Shown in pieces: positions 43,243 to 51,522 of a stretch of DNA of 64,000 nt. The stretch's first letter is position 1. The number at the start of each line of letters is the position of its first letter. The notes under the pieces are model-generated. The model searched no databases. It saw only the letters and a program-made list of their open reading frames with translations, and was not told where the DNA came from. Location of the stretch: contig JAGKWU010000004.1 of NCBI GenBank assembly GCA_021151695.1, positions 186,001 to 250,000 of the forward strand. The letters run 5' to 3'. Origin of the DNA: Cellvibrionaceae bacterium (GTDB lineage: Bacteria; Pseudomonadota; Gammaproteobacteria; Pseudomonadales; Cellvibrionaceae). Made by a program: the position numbers and the translations under genes.

Positions 43243-45573
43243 ATGGCTAACATTTTAGGAAAACAAAAAATATTATCGCTGCTGATAGGTGCGACTGTAA
43301 GTGCACTTGGTACTCAGGTATTCGCTGAAATAACCAAAGATGCCAATAGCGCTTCAGAAAATGTGGATGAGATCATTGTTACAGGTACGCCAAATGGTGA
43401 AGGCATTAAAAAACTGGATGCCAGCTTTTCTATCACCACCGTAAATGCGGAGGCCATCCAACAGGTTTCACCAGCGAGTTCTGCCGATTTGCTTAAAACA
43501 ATTCCCGGTGTTTCTGTTGAATCCTCCGGTGGTGTTTCCGGCCCTAATATCTTTGTACGCGGATTGCCAAGCACAAGTGATGCGGATTACATCACCATCT
43601 CAATTAACGGAATGCCGACTTACAATGATCCAACTTTGTCCTTTATGGATAACTCAACACTATTCCGCATTGATACTACCATCGATCACCTGGAAGCCCT
43701 GCGCGGCGGCCCAAGCCCGGTTTTCTCCAATGGACAAGTAGGTTTGACCACCAACTTTATTTTGAAAGAAGGCGGTGACACCAACGAAGGCAGCGTTAGT
43801 TACTCAACCTCCGATTATAATTTACAACGCTTCGATGGCGTTTATAGCGGAAAATTAGCCGAAGATTTTTACTACATGATTGGCGGCTATGTGAGTTCAT
43901 CACCCGGTGTACGCGATGCTGGCTACGAAGCTGAACAAGGCCATCAGCTCACCATTAACCTCACCAAAAAATTGGAAAACGGCAAGCTCAATTTGTGGAA
44001 TCGCTCCACCAATGATTATGGCACCTGGTATTTGCCGCAAATGCTGGACACCAAAACCATTAAAACTGGTTTGAAAGATGACTACACCCAAGTGGGCCCA
44101 AAAAATCGCCAAGTTACTATTTTGGCAAGCCAGCCAAATGGCAGCGGTGGATCAATCTATAAACCGGAAAACATTGATCTGGGGGACGGCCGTGGCTGGA
44201 ATGGTGACATCACCGGCGGCTCCGTAGACCTTGAACTCGCAGACGGCTGGAACTTCGCAGATCGCTTTAGCCTTACCAAAGGCCAGGTTTTTACACACGG
44301 ACTTGTACGCTCCCAATCCGCAAAACTGGTTAGTAGCATTACCACCAGCACCAATGTCACCACAGTGTCAGGTGCTCCTGTTGCCCCTACAGATGTAGTG
44401 CAATTACATGGACCATGGATTGTTGAAAAAGATATCCAGGATTTCAACAACGACATTAGCCTGAGTAAAAAATGGGACAGTTTTAAATTGACGTTGGGCG
44501 AATACAGCGCAGTCACCAGCACAAAAGATAACTGGGCGCTCGGAAAGTTCAAGTGGTATCAACTCAAACACGGCGGTGAACAGCTGGATCCAGCCACTAT
44601 TCCAGATGTTAGCTGTCAGGCCGCAGATCAAGTGAGTTGTGGCTTCAGTTATGACCTCAACGCCTCAGGAAATACCCACGAAAATGCCTTTTACGTCGCC
44701 GGCCAAATCTTTATGGACGAGTGGACTTTTGATCTGGGAGCACGTACCGCCAAACGTGAAACCAATTACAGCAATGACAGTGGGGCTCTCGATGGAAAAA
44801 TCGACCAGTTGGTAGAAGCAAGCCCAAGTTATTCATCTTATACAGCTGCAGCTAATTGGAATTTTTCCGACACCATGGGCGTATTTGCTCGTATTAACCA
44901 CGGTTATCAATTTGCAGATCTGGATGATTACAGAGGCTTTTACAGTAGTTACCAAGCTGGTTCTGATTTGCTGTTAAGTGTAGATCAAGCAGAACTCGGA
45001 TTTAAGTTTTCAGAAACAAACTACTCTCTCTTCGCCACACTCTTCAGCAACACCACAGATGGCCAAGCTGCCTGTACTGTTGGTTCGGGTATTTGTACCA
45101 GATTACAAACAGAAGCCCTGGGCTTGGAGCTCGACGGAAAATTAAAATTCGGTGGCTTCTCGCTGGATTTGAATGGCACCTTCCTGGATGCAGAAGTTAC
45201 TAAAGACAACACAGCAGCAAGCGCGAAAAAAGGTAATACAGTTCCACGTCAACCGGGCGTAATGCTCCGCTTAACACCAAGCTACGCAGTAGATCTGGAT
45301 GGCGTAAGCATTAACTTCTACGGTACATTGAGTCGAACAGGTGAGCGTGATGGCGATTACGCCAACAATGATTACGCCAAGCTTCCCGCATATACAAAGG
45401 AAGACCTGGGAATCATAGTTGACATCGACAAAATGAACTTCCAGTTATCCGTCGACAACGTTTCCAACGTAAAAGGCCGCACTGAATATGATCCGCGGGC
45501 AACCGATGGTTCCCAGTCAGCGCGACTGATTTATCCACGTAATATTAAATTTACGCTGGGCTACAAGTTTTAA
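43243..45573 (+). CDS. TonB-dependent receptor without signalling domain
   Basis: A 776-residue outer-membrane active transporter. The signal peptide is about 1–28 (ending VFA). A TonB-box-like DEIIVTGTP, a plug domain (about 45–165, SADLLKTIPGVSVESSGGVSG, NIFVRGLPS) and a beta-barrel ending in FTLGYKF follow. It is clearly paralogous to the receptor at 37720–40326, for example both plugs share SFMDN and LRGGPS, but it lacks the STN extension. The start has AAGGGGA about 7 bases upstream. The tandem LacI-type operators imply substrate-induced expression. The ligand is likely an oligosaccharide or ester-bearing compound given the linked esterase; this is inference. Confidence 0.93.
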   Translation: MANILGKQKILSLLIGATVSALGTQVFAEITKDANSASENVDEIIVTGTPNGEGIKKLDASFSITTVNAEAIQQVSPASSADLLKTIPGVSVESSGGVSGPNIFVRGLPSTSDADYITISINGMPTYNDPTLSFMDNSTLFRIDTTIDHLEALRGGPSPVFSNGQVGLTTNFILKEGGDTNEGSVSYSTSDYNLQRFDGVYSGKLAEDFYYMIGGYVSSSPGVRDAGYEAEQGHQLTINLTKKLENGKLNLWNRSTNDYGTWYLPQMLDTKTIKTGLKDDYTQVGPKNRQVTILASQPNGSGGSIYKPENIDLGDGRGWNGDITGGSVDLELADGWNFADRFSLTKGQVFTHGLVRSQSAKLVSSITTSTNVTTVSGAPVAPTDVVQLHGPWIVEKDIQDFNNDISLSKKWDSFKLTLGEYSAVTSTKDNWALGKFKWYQLKHGGEQLDPATIPDVSCQAADQVSCGFSYDLNASGNTHENAFYVAGQIFMDEWTFDLGARTAKRETNYSNDSGALDGKIDQLVEASPSYSSYTAAANWNFSDTMGVFARINHGYQFADLDDYRGFYSSYQAGSDLLLSVDQAELGFKFSETNYSLFATLFSNTTDGQAACTVGSGICTRLQTEALGLELDGKLKFGGFSLDLNGTFLDAEVTKDNTAASAKKGNTVPRQPGVMLRLTPSYAVDLDGVSINFYGTLSRTGERDGDYANNDYAKLPAYTKEDLGIIVDIDKMNFQLSVDNVSNVKGRTEYDPRATDGSQSARLIYPRNIKFTLGYKF

Positions 45574-45650
45574 CCTGGAATCCAATTAATTAGCTGATTT
45601 CAAAAGATAGCTGCATAAATTGTCTCTCCGCTGGCTCCTCAGCCGCTTTT

Positions 45651-45678
45651 GGAGTGTATGAAAATACACTCCTTTTTT
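45651..45678 (+). terminator. Rho-independent terminator after second TonB receptor
   Basis: The stem GGAGTGTAT pairs with ATACACTCC around a GAAA loop and is followed by six T residues. It lies 78 bases after the receptor stop. Confidence 0.92.
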
Positions 45679-45771
45679 GCTTTTTATAAAACAGGATTTT
45701 CACAGAAGCGCAACACATCAAGTCCTATAAAAATAAACGACTAATTACCCACTCCAGTTTTTTAGAAAAAC

Positions 45772-45798
45772 AAAAAAAGCAAGCGCACTGCTTGCTTT
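45772..45798 (-). terminator. Rho-independent terminator of the lipoprotein esterase gene
   Basis: Read on the minus strand, AAGCAAGC pairs with GCTTGCTT around a 5-base loop and runs into a T7 tract. It begins about 20 bases after the esterase stop. Confidence 0.9.
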
Positions 45799-45818
45799 CA
45801 TCTCAACATAAAAACTTA

Positions 45819-46982
45819 TTAGCGATGATGTTCAAGAAACCAGGTATAAATATCCGGAGAGTATTTATCGTAAGCGGAGAGCCCCTGGTTCAGGGTTTTT
45901 AGCGGCAACACAATTTCGTCGATCACATGACCACCGGTTTGAAATACCGTTAATCTAGGTTTCTCTTTGGGCGCAGGCAAACAGTTATTTAGACGATTAA
46001 CGACAGCGATTGATTCTGCTACAGGCACATTAGGATCATCTGCCGAATGGAACGCCCAGGTAGGGACATCTTTAAAAGCGCAGACATTATCTGCGAGATC
46101 TGCACCTGCCAATGTCGCAGCGGCGGCAACCTGATCTTGATAGACTTCAAGATATTTCCATATTTGCGACGCGCCCGCACTTAACCCGACCAAATAAATG
46201 CGTGAAGTATCGACTTTATAGGTGTGAATGGCGTAATCAATAAAGGTATGAACTTCCTCCGGTGTAACAATAAATGCGCACCGTTGCGGAAAAAGCACAA
46301 TAAAATGCTGCGTGCCCTGCCCCTGTTCGGGATTGATCAGCGCCGTAAGACTTCTGTCCGGTCTGGTAGCATCCTGGCTCACGCTCAGCACCGAAAGATT
46401 CGCGCCTGCTTCCCCTGCACCATGCAAATAAATAATCAACGGAAATGTTTCTTCTGATGAATCACCATAACTGACAGGTAATCGCTCGTAATATCCCTCC
46501 CCAGAACTGGTCGACTCCAATGGCCTGGCGGTCAATGACGAAAAATCTCCGGCACTCACTCGCACCATGCGAACAACTTCAGCAGCAGCTATCCCACTGG
46601 TGTCGGCAACCTGGTATCGAATTAAATAGTCGCCCACCTGATTAACATTTATGTGATCCAGCCCTTTAACAACCACTTTACTGGAGATATCTCCATCTTG
46701 TGGATCAGTCGCAATTACACCAGCGTCAACATAAGGACTGTTCAGCGATTGCTGAATAACACTCAAACCCTTTAACTTTATGACCGGGCCGTCCTGATTA
46801 ATATAAGAAGCTGCCGGCGCCGCGCATTGAACAGGTTGCAACCTTGGATCTTGCACATAAATGGAGGTTGGACCATCATTCTGCTTAATGGCTGTTGATG
46901 TACCACCACAGGCTTGCAAAATAACACTGATACCAACAATAAAACTGACGTTAAGATTTCCCGAAAAAAAATACCTATTCAT
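45819..46982 (-). CDS. Lipoprotein esterase: DUF5011-like domain plus alpha/beta hydrolase
   Basis: A 387-residue lipoprotein with lipobox LQAC and Cys25. An immunoglobulin-like DUF5011-type domain (about 66–142, with DPQDGDISSKVVV and VGDYLIRYQVADTSG) precedes an alpha/beta-hydrolase domain of the PHB-depolymerase/feruloyl-esterase type. The nucleophile is S268 in GLSAG, an acidic residue sits in SADDPNVPV (about 314–316), and the His is H352 in TGGHV. The oxyanion-side motif YLHGAGEAG is near 185. It probably cleaves ester substituents from a polymer or oligomer at the cell surface. A LacI-type operator at 47072–47085 lies 90 bases upstream, identical to those of the second TonB receptor, so the two are probably coregulated. 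Confidence 0.87.
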   Translation of the reverse strand: MNRYFFSGNLNVSFIVGISVILQACGGTSTAIKQNDGPTSIYVQDPRLQPVQCAAPAASYINQDGPVIKLKGLSVIQQSLNSPYVDAGVIATDPQDGDISSKVVVKGLDHINVNQVGDYLIRYQVADTSGIAAAEVVRMVRVSAGDFSSLTARPLESTSSGEGYYERLPVSYGDSSEETFPLIIYLHGAGEAGANLSVLSVSQDATRPDRSLTALINPEQGQGTQHFIVLFPQRCAFIVTPEEVHTFIDYAIHTYKVDTSRIYLVGLSAGASQIWKYLEVYQDQVAAAATLAGADLADNVCAFKDVPTWAFHSADDPNVPVAESIAVVNRLNNCLPAPKEKPRLTVFQTGGHVIDEIVLPLKTLNQGLSAYDKYSPDIYTWFLEHHR

Positions 46983-47071
46983 ATTTCCATCCTCACTTAT
47001 TGACCGATAAAAAATATTGGTGAAAATAGAGAATAGGATTAGAAAACTTTAGCAAGCAAGCCTCTTTGGCA

Positions 47072-47085
47072 TGAAATCGATTTCA
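47072..47085. promoter_or_regulatory. LacI-type operator upstream of the lipoprotein esterase
   Basis: A third exact copy of TGAAATCGATTTCA lies 90 bases before the esterase start. On the minus strand a possible promoter, TTGCTT-N18-TATTCT (-10 at 47030–47035), lies between operator and gene. Its -10 shares the string CTATTCTCT with the candidate -10 region of the second receptor. Confidence 0.85.
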
Positions 47086-47117
47086 ACCAAAATGACGCTA
47101 TGTAAGATTGGAAGATA

Positions 47118-47741
47118 CTACTTTTTACTTTTCGTAATTTGTTGAATCTCAGAGAGATTTTTTTGTGCTGTTACACTGCCCAATGCAACGGCACGCTTGG
47201 ACATTTCCTCCGCCGCTGCAAAGCGACGCTGTTGTTTATAGACCAGCGATAAATTATTCAGTACGCGTTGACGCGATTGCACACTGGGCAGCTTATCCAG
47301 TTCATTAACACCTTTGAGCAAACTCTTCTCCGCGTCCTTCATGCGGCCATTCTCAATAAGAAACCAACCATAGGAATTGTAGATAGTGTATTCATCTAAC
47401 GGTGTACCTGCGACAGCCAAACGCTCTTTTTCCGCAATAGCTAACGTAAACCACTTGTCGGCGTTTTCTATATCTTTGGGTTGCCTGGACGGGCTTTGTG
47501 CGCGCTCAGCGCAGGCGAGTGCGAGCTGGTACATGGCGCGATAATATTGTGGTTCGCGTTTGGCAATGGGCAGGAGCAAGTTAATCGAATCGTCATAGCG
47601 CTGGGCAAGGCGCAAACTTTTAGCACTATCCACCGCCTGCGCATCAGCGCCTTTAAATTGCGGCTGTATAGGATCATCTGCCATGGTTAGCGGCGATAAA
47701 AAAAGAAGCCCGAAAACCAGCAGAATATTAAGGCGCTTCAT
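47118..47741 (-). CDS. Periplasmic TPR-repeat protein
   Basis: A 207-residue protein from ATG 47741 (MKRLNILLVFGLLFLSPLTMA), with a strong GGAGG site 8 bases upstream. A cleavable signal peptide (about 1–21) precedes four or so TPR-like helical pairs, for example AKSLRLAQRYDDSINLLLPIAKREPQYYRAMYQLALACAE and VLNNLSLVYKQQRRFAAAEEMSKRAVALG. It probably mediates protein contacts in the periplasm. Its start overlaps the end of the upstream membrane-protein gene by 14 bases, which indicates translational coupling and a shared function. No specific family was recognised. Confidence 0.8.
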   Translation of the reverse strand: MKRLNILLVFGLLFLSPLTMADDPIQPQFKGADAQAVDSAKSLRLAQRYDDSINLLLPIAKREPQYYRAMYQLALACAERAQSPSRQPKDIENADKWFTLAIAEKERLAVAGTPLDEYTIYNSYGWFLIENGRMKDAEKSLLKGVNELDKLPSVQSRQRVLNNLSLVYKQQRRFAAAEEMSKRAVALGSVTAQKNLSEIQQITKSKK

Positions 47742-48153
47742 CGCTACTACCTCCGGCATCGTTACTGCTTTTGGCAAGGGCGATATCGCGCTCGTTGATT
47801 AACTTGAACAGGGTATTCTCGTAGCTGAATTTCACTGAATCGCCAGGATTCAACACTATATCCGCCTCGCCATTTTCACCCATGATCAAATTAGTACCGC
47901 GCACAGAAACGGTCGGCGGAGGCAAATTAGCCAGTAGAGGTTTGGATGGGGAAATATGAATGCTGATTTGCGGAGGGTGTATCATTTTGAAAACTTCGAT
48001 GCCGGCGGCGAGCCCCGAGCAACCCAGCGCAAAAATCATAAACTTATAGGCACCGCGCTTGCCTTCGCGAATTAACAGGAAGGAGCTGTAGAGCGTAAAA
48101 CCAATCAGCCCCATGGCCCCAAGTTGTACAAGCTTGACGAGCAACGTTTCCAT
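47728..48153 (-). CDS. Hypothetical two-helix membrane protein coupled to TPR protein
   Basis: A 141-residue protein with two N-terminal transmembrane helices (about 8–28 and 37–57). A short periplasmic or cytoplasmic beta-rich domain follows (about 60–125, with PPTVSVRGTNLIMGENGEADIVLNPGDSVKF split over several strands), and the end is polar. The start ATG 48153 has AGGAGGTG 4–6 bases upstream, an optimal site. It overlaps the TPR gene by 14 bases. I recognise no family; the pair may form a small envelope complex. Confidence 0.7.
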   Translation of the reverse strand: METLLVKLVQLGAMGLIGFTLYSSFLLIREGKRGAYKFMIFALGCSGLAAGIEVFKMIHPPQISIHISPSKPLLANLPPPTVSVRGTNLIMGENGEADIVLNPGDSVKFSYENTLFKLINERDIALAKSSNDAGGSSDEAP

Positions 48154-48282
48154 CTCGCACCTCCTGAGAAAATCCCTGAAGTATTGATCAAATTTTTATA
48201 GCTTGATCAATACAGGTTTACCACAGGTCCGCACCTATAGCTGTGAGATTTTCACCAGGAGCGCTATTTATACGCCACTATT

Positions 48283-49713
48283 TTACGCGAGGTAACGTTT
48301 TGCCAGATGCTCCTTGAAATAGTCCGTATTGAGCGACTCTCCGGTTGCCCTGCGAATCAATTCATCTGTGCTGAGCAAACTGCCCTGCGACCAGATATGG
48401 GAATTTAGCCAGCCAAAAAGTTCCGCCAGTTCCCCACGCGCGATTTTCTCATCCAACCCATCGATAGCGCGACGAGCAGCGGCAAACTGCTGGGCCGCAT
48501 AGATAGCGCCAAGGGTGTAGGAAGGGAAATAACCAAAGGCACCGCAAGGCCAGTGAATATCCTGCATGCAGCCATCGCGATAATTTCCCTGGGTCGACAA
48601 GCCCAGATAAGCCTGCATTTTTTCATCCCAAAGCGCAGGAATATCGTCAACCTCTATATCACCTTCAATCAGTGCGCGTTCAATTTCGTAGCGCAAAATC
48701 ACATGGGCGGGATAAGTCAACTCGTCGGCATCCACGCGAATAAAACCGCGCTCTACACGAGCGTTAAGGGCGTAAATATTATCGCTGGTGAAAGCGGCGT
48801 CCTGCTCACGCTGCAATAGTTGGCGAGCCATAGGTGAAAGCAACTGCGAAAACTCGCGCGAGCGTGCCAGCTGCATTTCAAAAAACAAACTTTGCGATTC
48901 GTGGATACCGGTCGAGCGCGCCTCACCCACAGGCAAACCGGCCCAAGCTTTGGGCAAGCCCTGTTCGTAGCGTGCATGACCAGTTTCATGAATAACACCG
49001 AAAAGCGCTTTCATAAAATCGCTTTCGTCATAGCGGGTGGTGATACGCACATCGCTGGGCACGCCACCGCAAAAGGGATGGGTGCTCACATCCAGGCGGC
49101 CGTGATCAAAATCAAAACCAAGCAAGCGCATGGCTGCCAAGCCCAATTCTTTTTGTTGCGCAGTGGCAAATGTGCCTTCGGGCAACAGGATGGTTTTACT
49201 CGCCTGCTGCGCTTGGGCGCGCTGGATAAAATCCGGCAACCAGGTTTTGATTGCACCAAATAAATTGTCCAGCATCGCACTGGTCATACCCGGTTCGAAA
49301 ATATCGAGCATGGCATCATAGGGGCGCAAGCCGGTTTCTTCAGCGCGAATGCGTGCTTCTTCGCGCGCCAGTGCCACCACGCGAGTGAGATTAGGTTTAA
49401 AGCCCTCCCAATCATTGTTGCGGCGCTGCTCGCGCCAGGCGTGTTCGCAGGTGGAGCTGGCAAGGGATTGGGCCTTCACCAGATCATCCGGCAAAAGCGT
49501 GGCTTGTCTCCAGCAGCGCTTGATAGCCGCAAGGCTTGCGCGCTCATCAGCATCCAGCGTTTCTTGCTCTGCGGCCGCAATCCAATCTGCCAATTGCGGG
49601 GCGCAAGTCTGTTGGTGGATGAGCACCGATAGCTCTGCCATAGCGGCGCCGCGCGCATCATTACCGCCCTCGGGCATCATGGCCGCCTGATCCCATTCGC
49701 AAATGGCAGACAA
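48283..49713 (-). CDS. M32 family carboxypeptidase (Taq-type), N-terminus interrupted by stop codon
   Basis: A zinc carboxypeptidase related to Thermus aquaticus carboxypeptidase. HETGH in FGVIHETGHARYEQG is the metal motif, with ESQSLFFE supplying the third ligand. The family hallmark near the N-terminus (EWDQAAMMPEGGNDARG) is present. The 476 residues shown begin at TTG 49713. Upstream in the same frame, family-like residues (AQLQQHFQKISHLEHL) continue back to an ATG at 49767 with GGAG 8–9 bases before it. The third codon of that longer frame, however, is TAA (49759–49761). The gene may have a nonsense mutation bypassed by a downstream start, or there may be a sequence error. Confidence 0.82.
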   Translation of the reverse strand: MSAICEWDQAAMMPEGGNDARGAAMAELSVLIHQQTCAPQLADWIAAAEQETLDADERASLAAIKRCWRQATLLPDDLVKAQSLASSTCEHAWREQRRNNDWEGFKPNLTRVVALAREEARIRAEETGLRPYDAMLDIFEPGMTSAMLDNLFGAIKTWLPDFIQRAQAQQASKTILLPEGTFATAQQKELGLAAMRLLGFDFDHGRLDVSTHPFCGGVPSDVRITTRYDESDFMKALFGVIHETGHARYEQGLPKAWAGLPVGEARSTGIHESQSLFFEMQLARSREFSQLLSPMARQLLQREQDAAFTSDNIYALNARVERGFIRVDADELTYPAHVILRYEIERALIEGDIEVDDIPALWDEKMQAYLGLSTQGNYRDGCMQDIHWPCGAFGYFPSYTLGAIYAAQQFAAARRAIDGLDEKIARGELAELFGWLNSHIWSQGSLLSTDELIRRATGESLNTDYFKEHLAKRYLA

Positions 49714-49804
49714 GTGCTCCAGATGGGAAATTTTTTGAAAGTGCTGTTGCAGCTGTGCTTAGGACATAAACACTCCAACGATAAAAAAATTAATCGGCAG
49801 ACAT

Positions 49805-49854
49805 AAAAAAACCGCATTGATCCACAGCCTACTACTAGCTGTGAGCCAATGCGG
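49805..49854 (-). terminator. Rho-independent terminator of aroA
   Basis: On the minus strand, CCGCATTG pairs with CAATGCGG, with an inner CACAGC/GCTGTG stem, and runs into a T6–T7 tract. It starts 34 bases after the aroA stop. Confidence 0.88.
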
Positions 49855-49887
49855 CTTCACTGTTTACATCAGTGATTCAGCAATTCT

Positions 49888-51174
49888 TTAGCTCACCACT
49901 GATGCGAACACATCAAAATAAGTTGGGAAAGTTTTGGCGGTACATTTCGGATCATTGATACGCACAGGCACACCGCCGAAGGTTGCCAGCGAGAAACACA
50001 TGGCCATGCGGTGATCGTCATAGGTATCAATCGCTGCATTGGGAATTAATTTATCCACTGGCGTTACGCGCAGCCAATCTTCGCCCTCTTCTACAATCGC
50101 ACCCAACTTGCGCAGCTCGGTCGCCATGGCGGCAATACGGTCAGTCTCCTTCACGCGCCAGCTGGCGATATTGGTGAGGCGCGATGGGCCGTCGCAGAAA
50201 AGCGCTACTACCGCGAGTGTCATGGCGGCGTCCGGGATGTGGTTAAAATCGCGGTCAAATGCCTTGAGTGGCAGCTTGGGAGCAGAAGCTTCAATCCAGT
50301 TTTCGCCTTTGGTGATGTTTACCCCTATGGCTTCCAGCGCTTCGGCAAACGCCACATCGCCCTGGATACTGTTGGCGCCCACACCCTGTACACGCACAGG
50401 GCCGCCACCGATTGCACCGGCAGCGAGGAAGTAAGACGCGGAAGACGCATCCCCCTCGACAAACAAGGTGCCGGGTGACTTGTAGCCGCTACCGGCCGGA
50501 ACGGTGAAACGCTCCCAACCATCGCGCTTAACCTCAACGCCGAATTGCGCCATCAGCTTGAGGGTGATTTCGATGTAGGGCTTGGAAATAAGCTCGCTCA
50601 CCAGCTCGATATGAGTTTCTTTGCCGGTCATCGGCAGCGCCATCAGCAAGGCAGTGAGGAACTGGCTGGAAACGTCGCCACGGATTTTAATAGTACCGCT
50701 AGCGGCGATAGTCGCCGGCTTGATCAACAGCGGGGGAAAGCCCTCTTCGCCGAGATAGGTGACATCAGCGCCGATTTGACGCAGCGCATCCACCAGATCA
50801 CCGATGGGACGCTCGTGCATACGGGCTACGCCGTGGAGTTTGTAGGTACCGCCACTCAGGGCCAAAGCCGCCGTCAGCGGGCGAAAGGCAGTACCGGCAT
50901 TGCCGAGGAAAAGGTCGGCCTCTTTACCAGGAAAGCTGCCGCCAGTGCCGGTGATGCGGTAATCGTTATTGCCGGTTTGCTCAACACCTACACCCAGATC
51001 GCGCAGGGCCTCCAGCATGCGGTCGGTGTCGTCGGATTTGAGCAGATCGCGGATATCCGTAGTGCCCTGGGCCAGCGCGGCCAGCAGCAGAGTACGGTTG
51101 GAGATACTTTTGGAGCCTGGCAAATGCACCAGCCCCTGGGCGCGGGAATGAGGGGTTAAATCAAGAAATTCCAT
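49888..51174 (-). CDS. aroA: 3-phosphoshikimate 1-carboxyvinyltransferase (EPSP synthase)
   Basis: Joins shikimate 3-phosphate and phosphoenolpyruvate in the sixth step of chorismate synthesis. The 428-residue protein has LPGSKSISNRTLLLAALAQG with the catalytic Lys and Ser, LFLGNAGTAFRPLTAAL, RMHERPIGDLVDALRQIGA, and GDASSASYFLAAGAIGGG. The length matches E. coli AroA, and the motif set is the glyphosate-sensitive class I type. It is a single gene on the minus strand with its own terminator, downstream of the tRNA-Met region. Confidence 0.96.
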   Translation of the reverse strand: MEFLDLTPHSRAQGLVHLPGSKSISNRTLLLAALAQGTTDIRDLLKSDDTDRMLEALRDLGVGVEQTGNNDYRITGTGGSFPGKEADLFLGNAGTAFRPLTAALALSGGTYKLHGVARMHERPIGDLVDALRQIGADVTYLGEEGFPPLLIKPATIAASGTIKIRGDVSSQFLTALLMALPMTGKETHIELVSELISKPYIEITLKLMAQFGVEVKRDGWERFTVPAGSGYKSPGTLFVEGDASSASYFLAAGAIGGGPVRVQGVGANSIQGDVAFAEALEAIGVNITKGENWIEASAPKLPLKAFDRDFNHIPDAAMTLAVVALFCDGPSRLTNIASWRVKETDRIAAMATELRKLGAIVEEGEDWLRVTPVDKLIPNAAIDTYDDHRMAMCFSLATFGGVPVRINDPKCTAKTFPTYFDVFASVVS

Positions 51175-51375
51175 TGCAACCTTCTTGCTTCAAAAAATGT
51201 ACTTGGCTAAGTAGATGGGTCTGAAAAAATACCCGCGCACTATACAGCATCTGCCTGGCGAATTTGTGATCCTGGGGAATTTGTATTCTTTGTTCCGCGC
51301 TAAGCTTATGAAAAATCTTTTGTTTTCAGGGTTGACAACCAGAGCCCTCATAGACAAAATACGCGCCCTCGACAT

Positions 51376-51452
51376 GGCTAGATAGCTCAGCTGGTTAGAG
51401 CACAGCACTCATAATGCTGGGGTCGGCGGTTCAATCCCGCCTCTAGCTACCA
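51376..51452 (+). tRNA. tRNA-Met (elongator, anticodon CAT)
   Basis: A 77-base cloverleaf. The acceptor GGCTAGA pairs with TCTAGCT with one G·U, the anticodon arm CAGCA-CTCATAA-TGCTG carries CAT, and the T-arm contains GTTCAATCC. The discriminator A and an encoded CCA follow. The paired first position and overall similarity to E. coli elongator tRNA-Met argue against the initiator. Confidence 0.95.
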
Positions 51453-51463
51453 TATTGAAATGT

Positions 51464-51496
51464 AAAAAAGCAGTAGATAACCTCTACTGCTTTTTT
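51464..51496. terminator. Bidirectional terminator between tRNA-Met and DeoR gene
   Basis: AAAAAAGCAGTAGA pairs with TCTACTGCTTTTTT around a 5-base loop, 12 bases after the tRNA. Flanking A and T tracts allow it to serve both the tRNA and the convergent regulator gene. Confidence 0.93.
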
Positions 51497-51522
51497 ATTT
51501 GCCTAAAGAAAAGTGACCCTCG

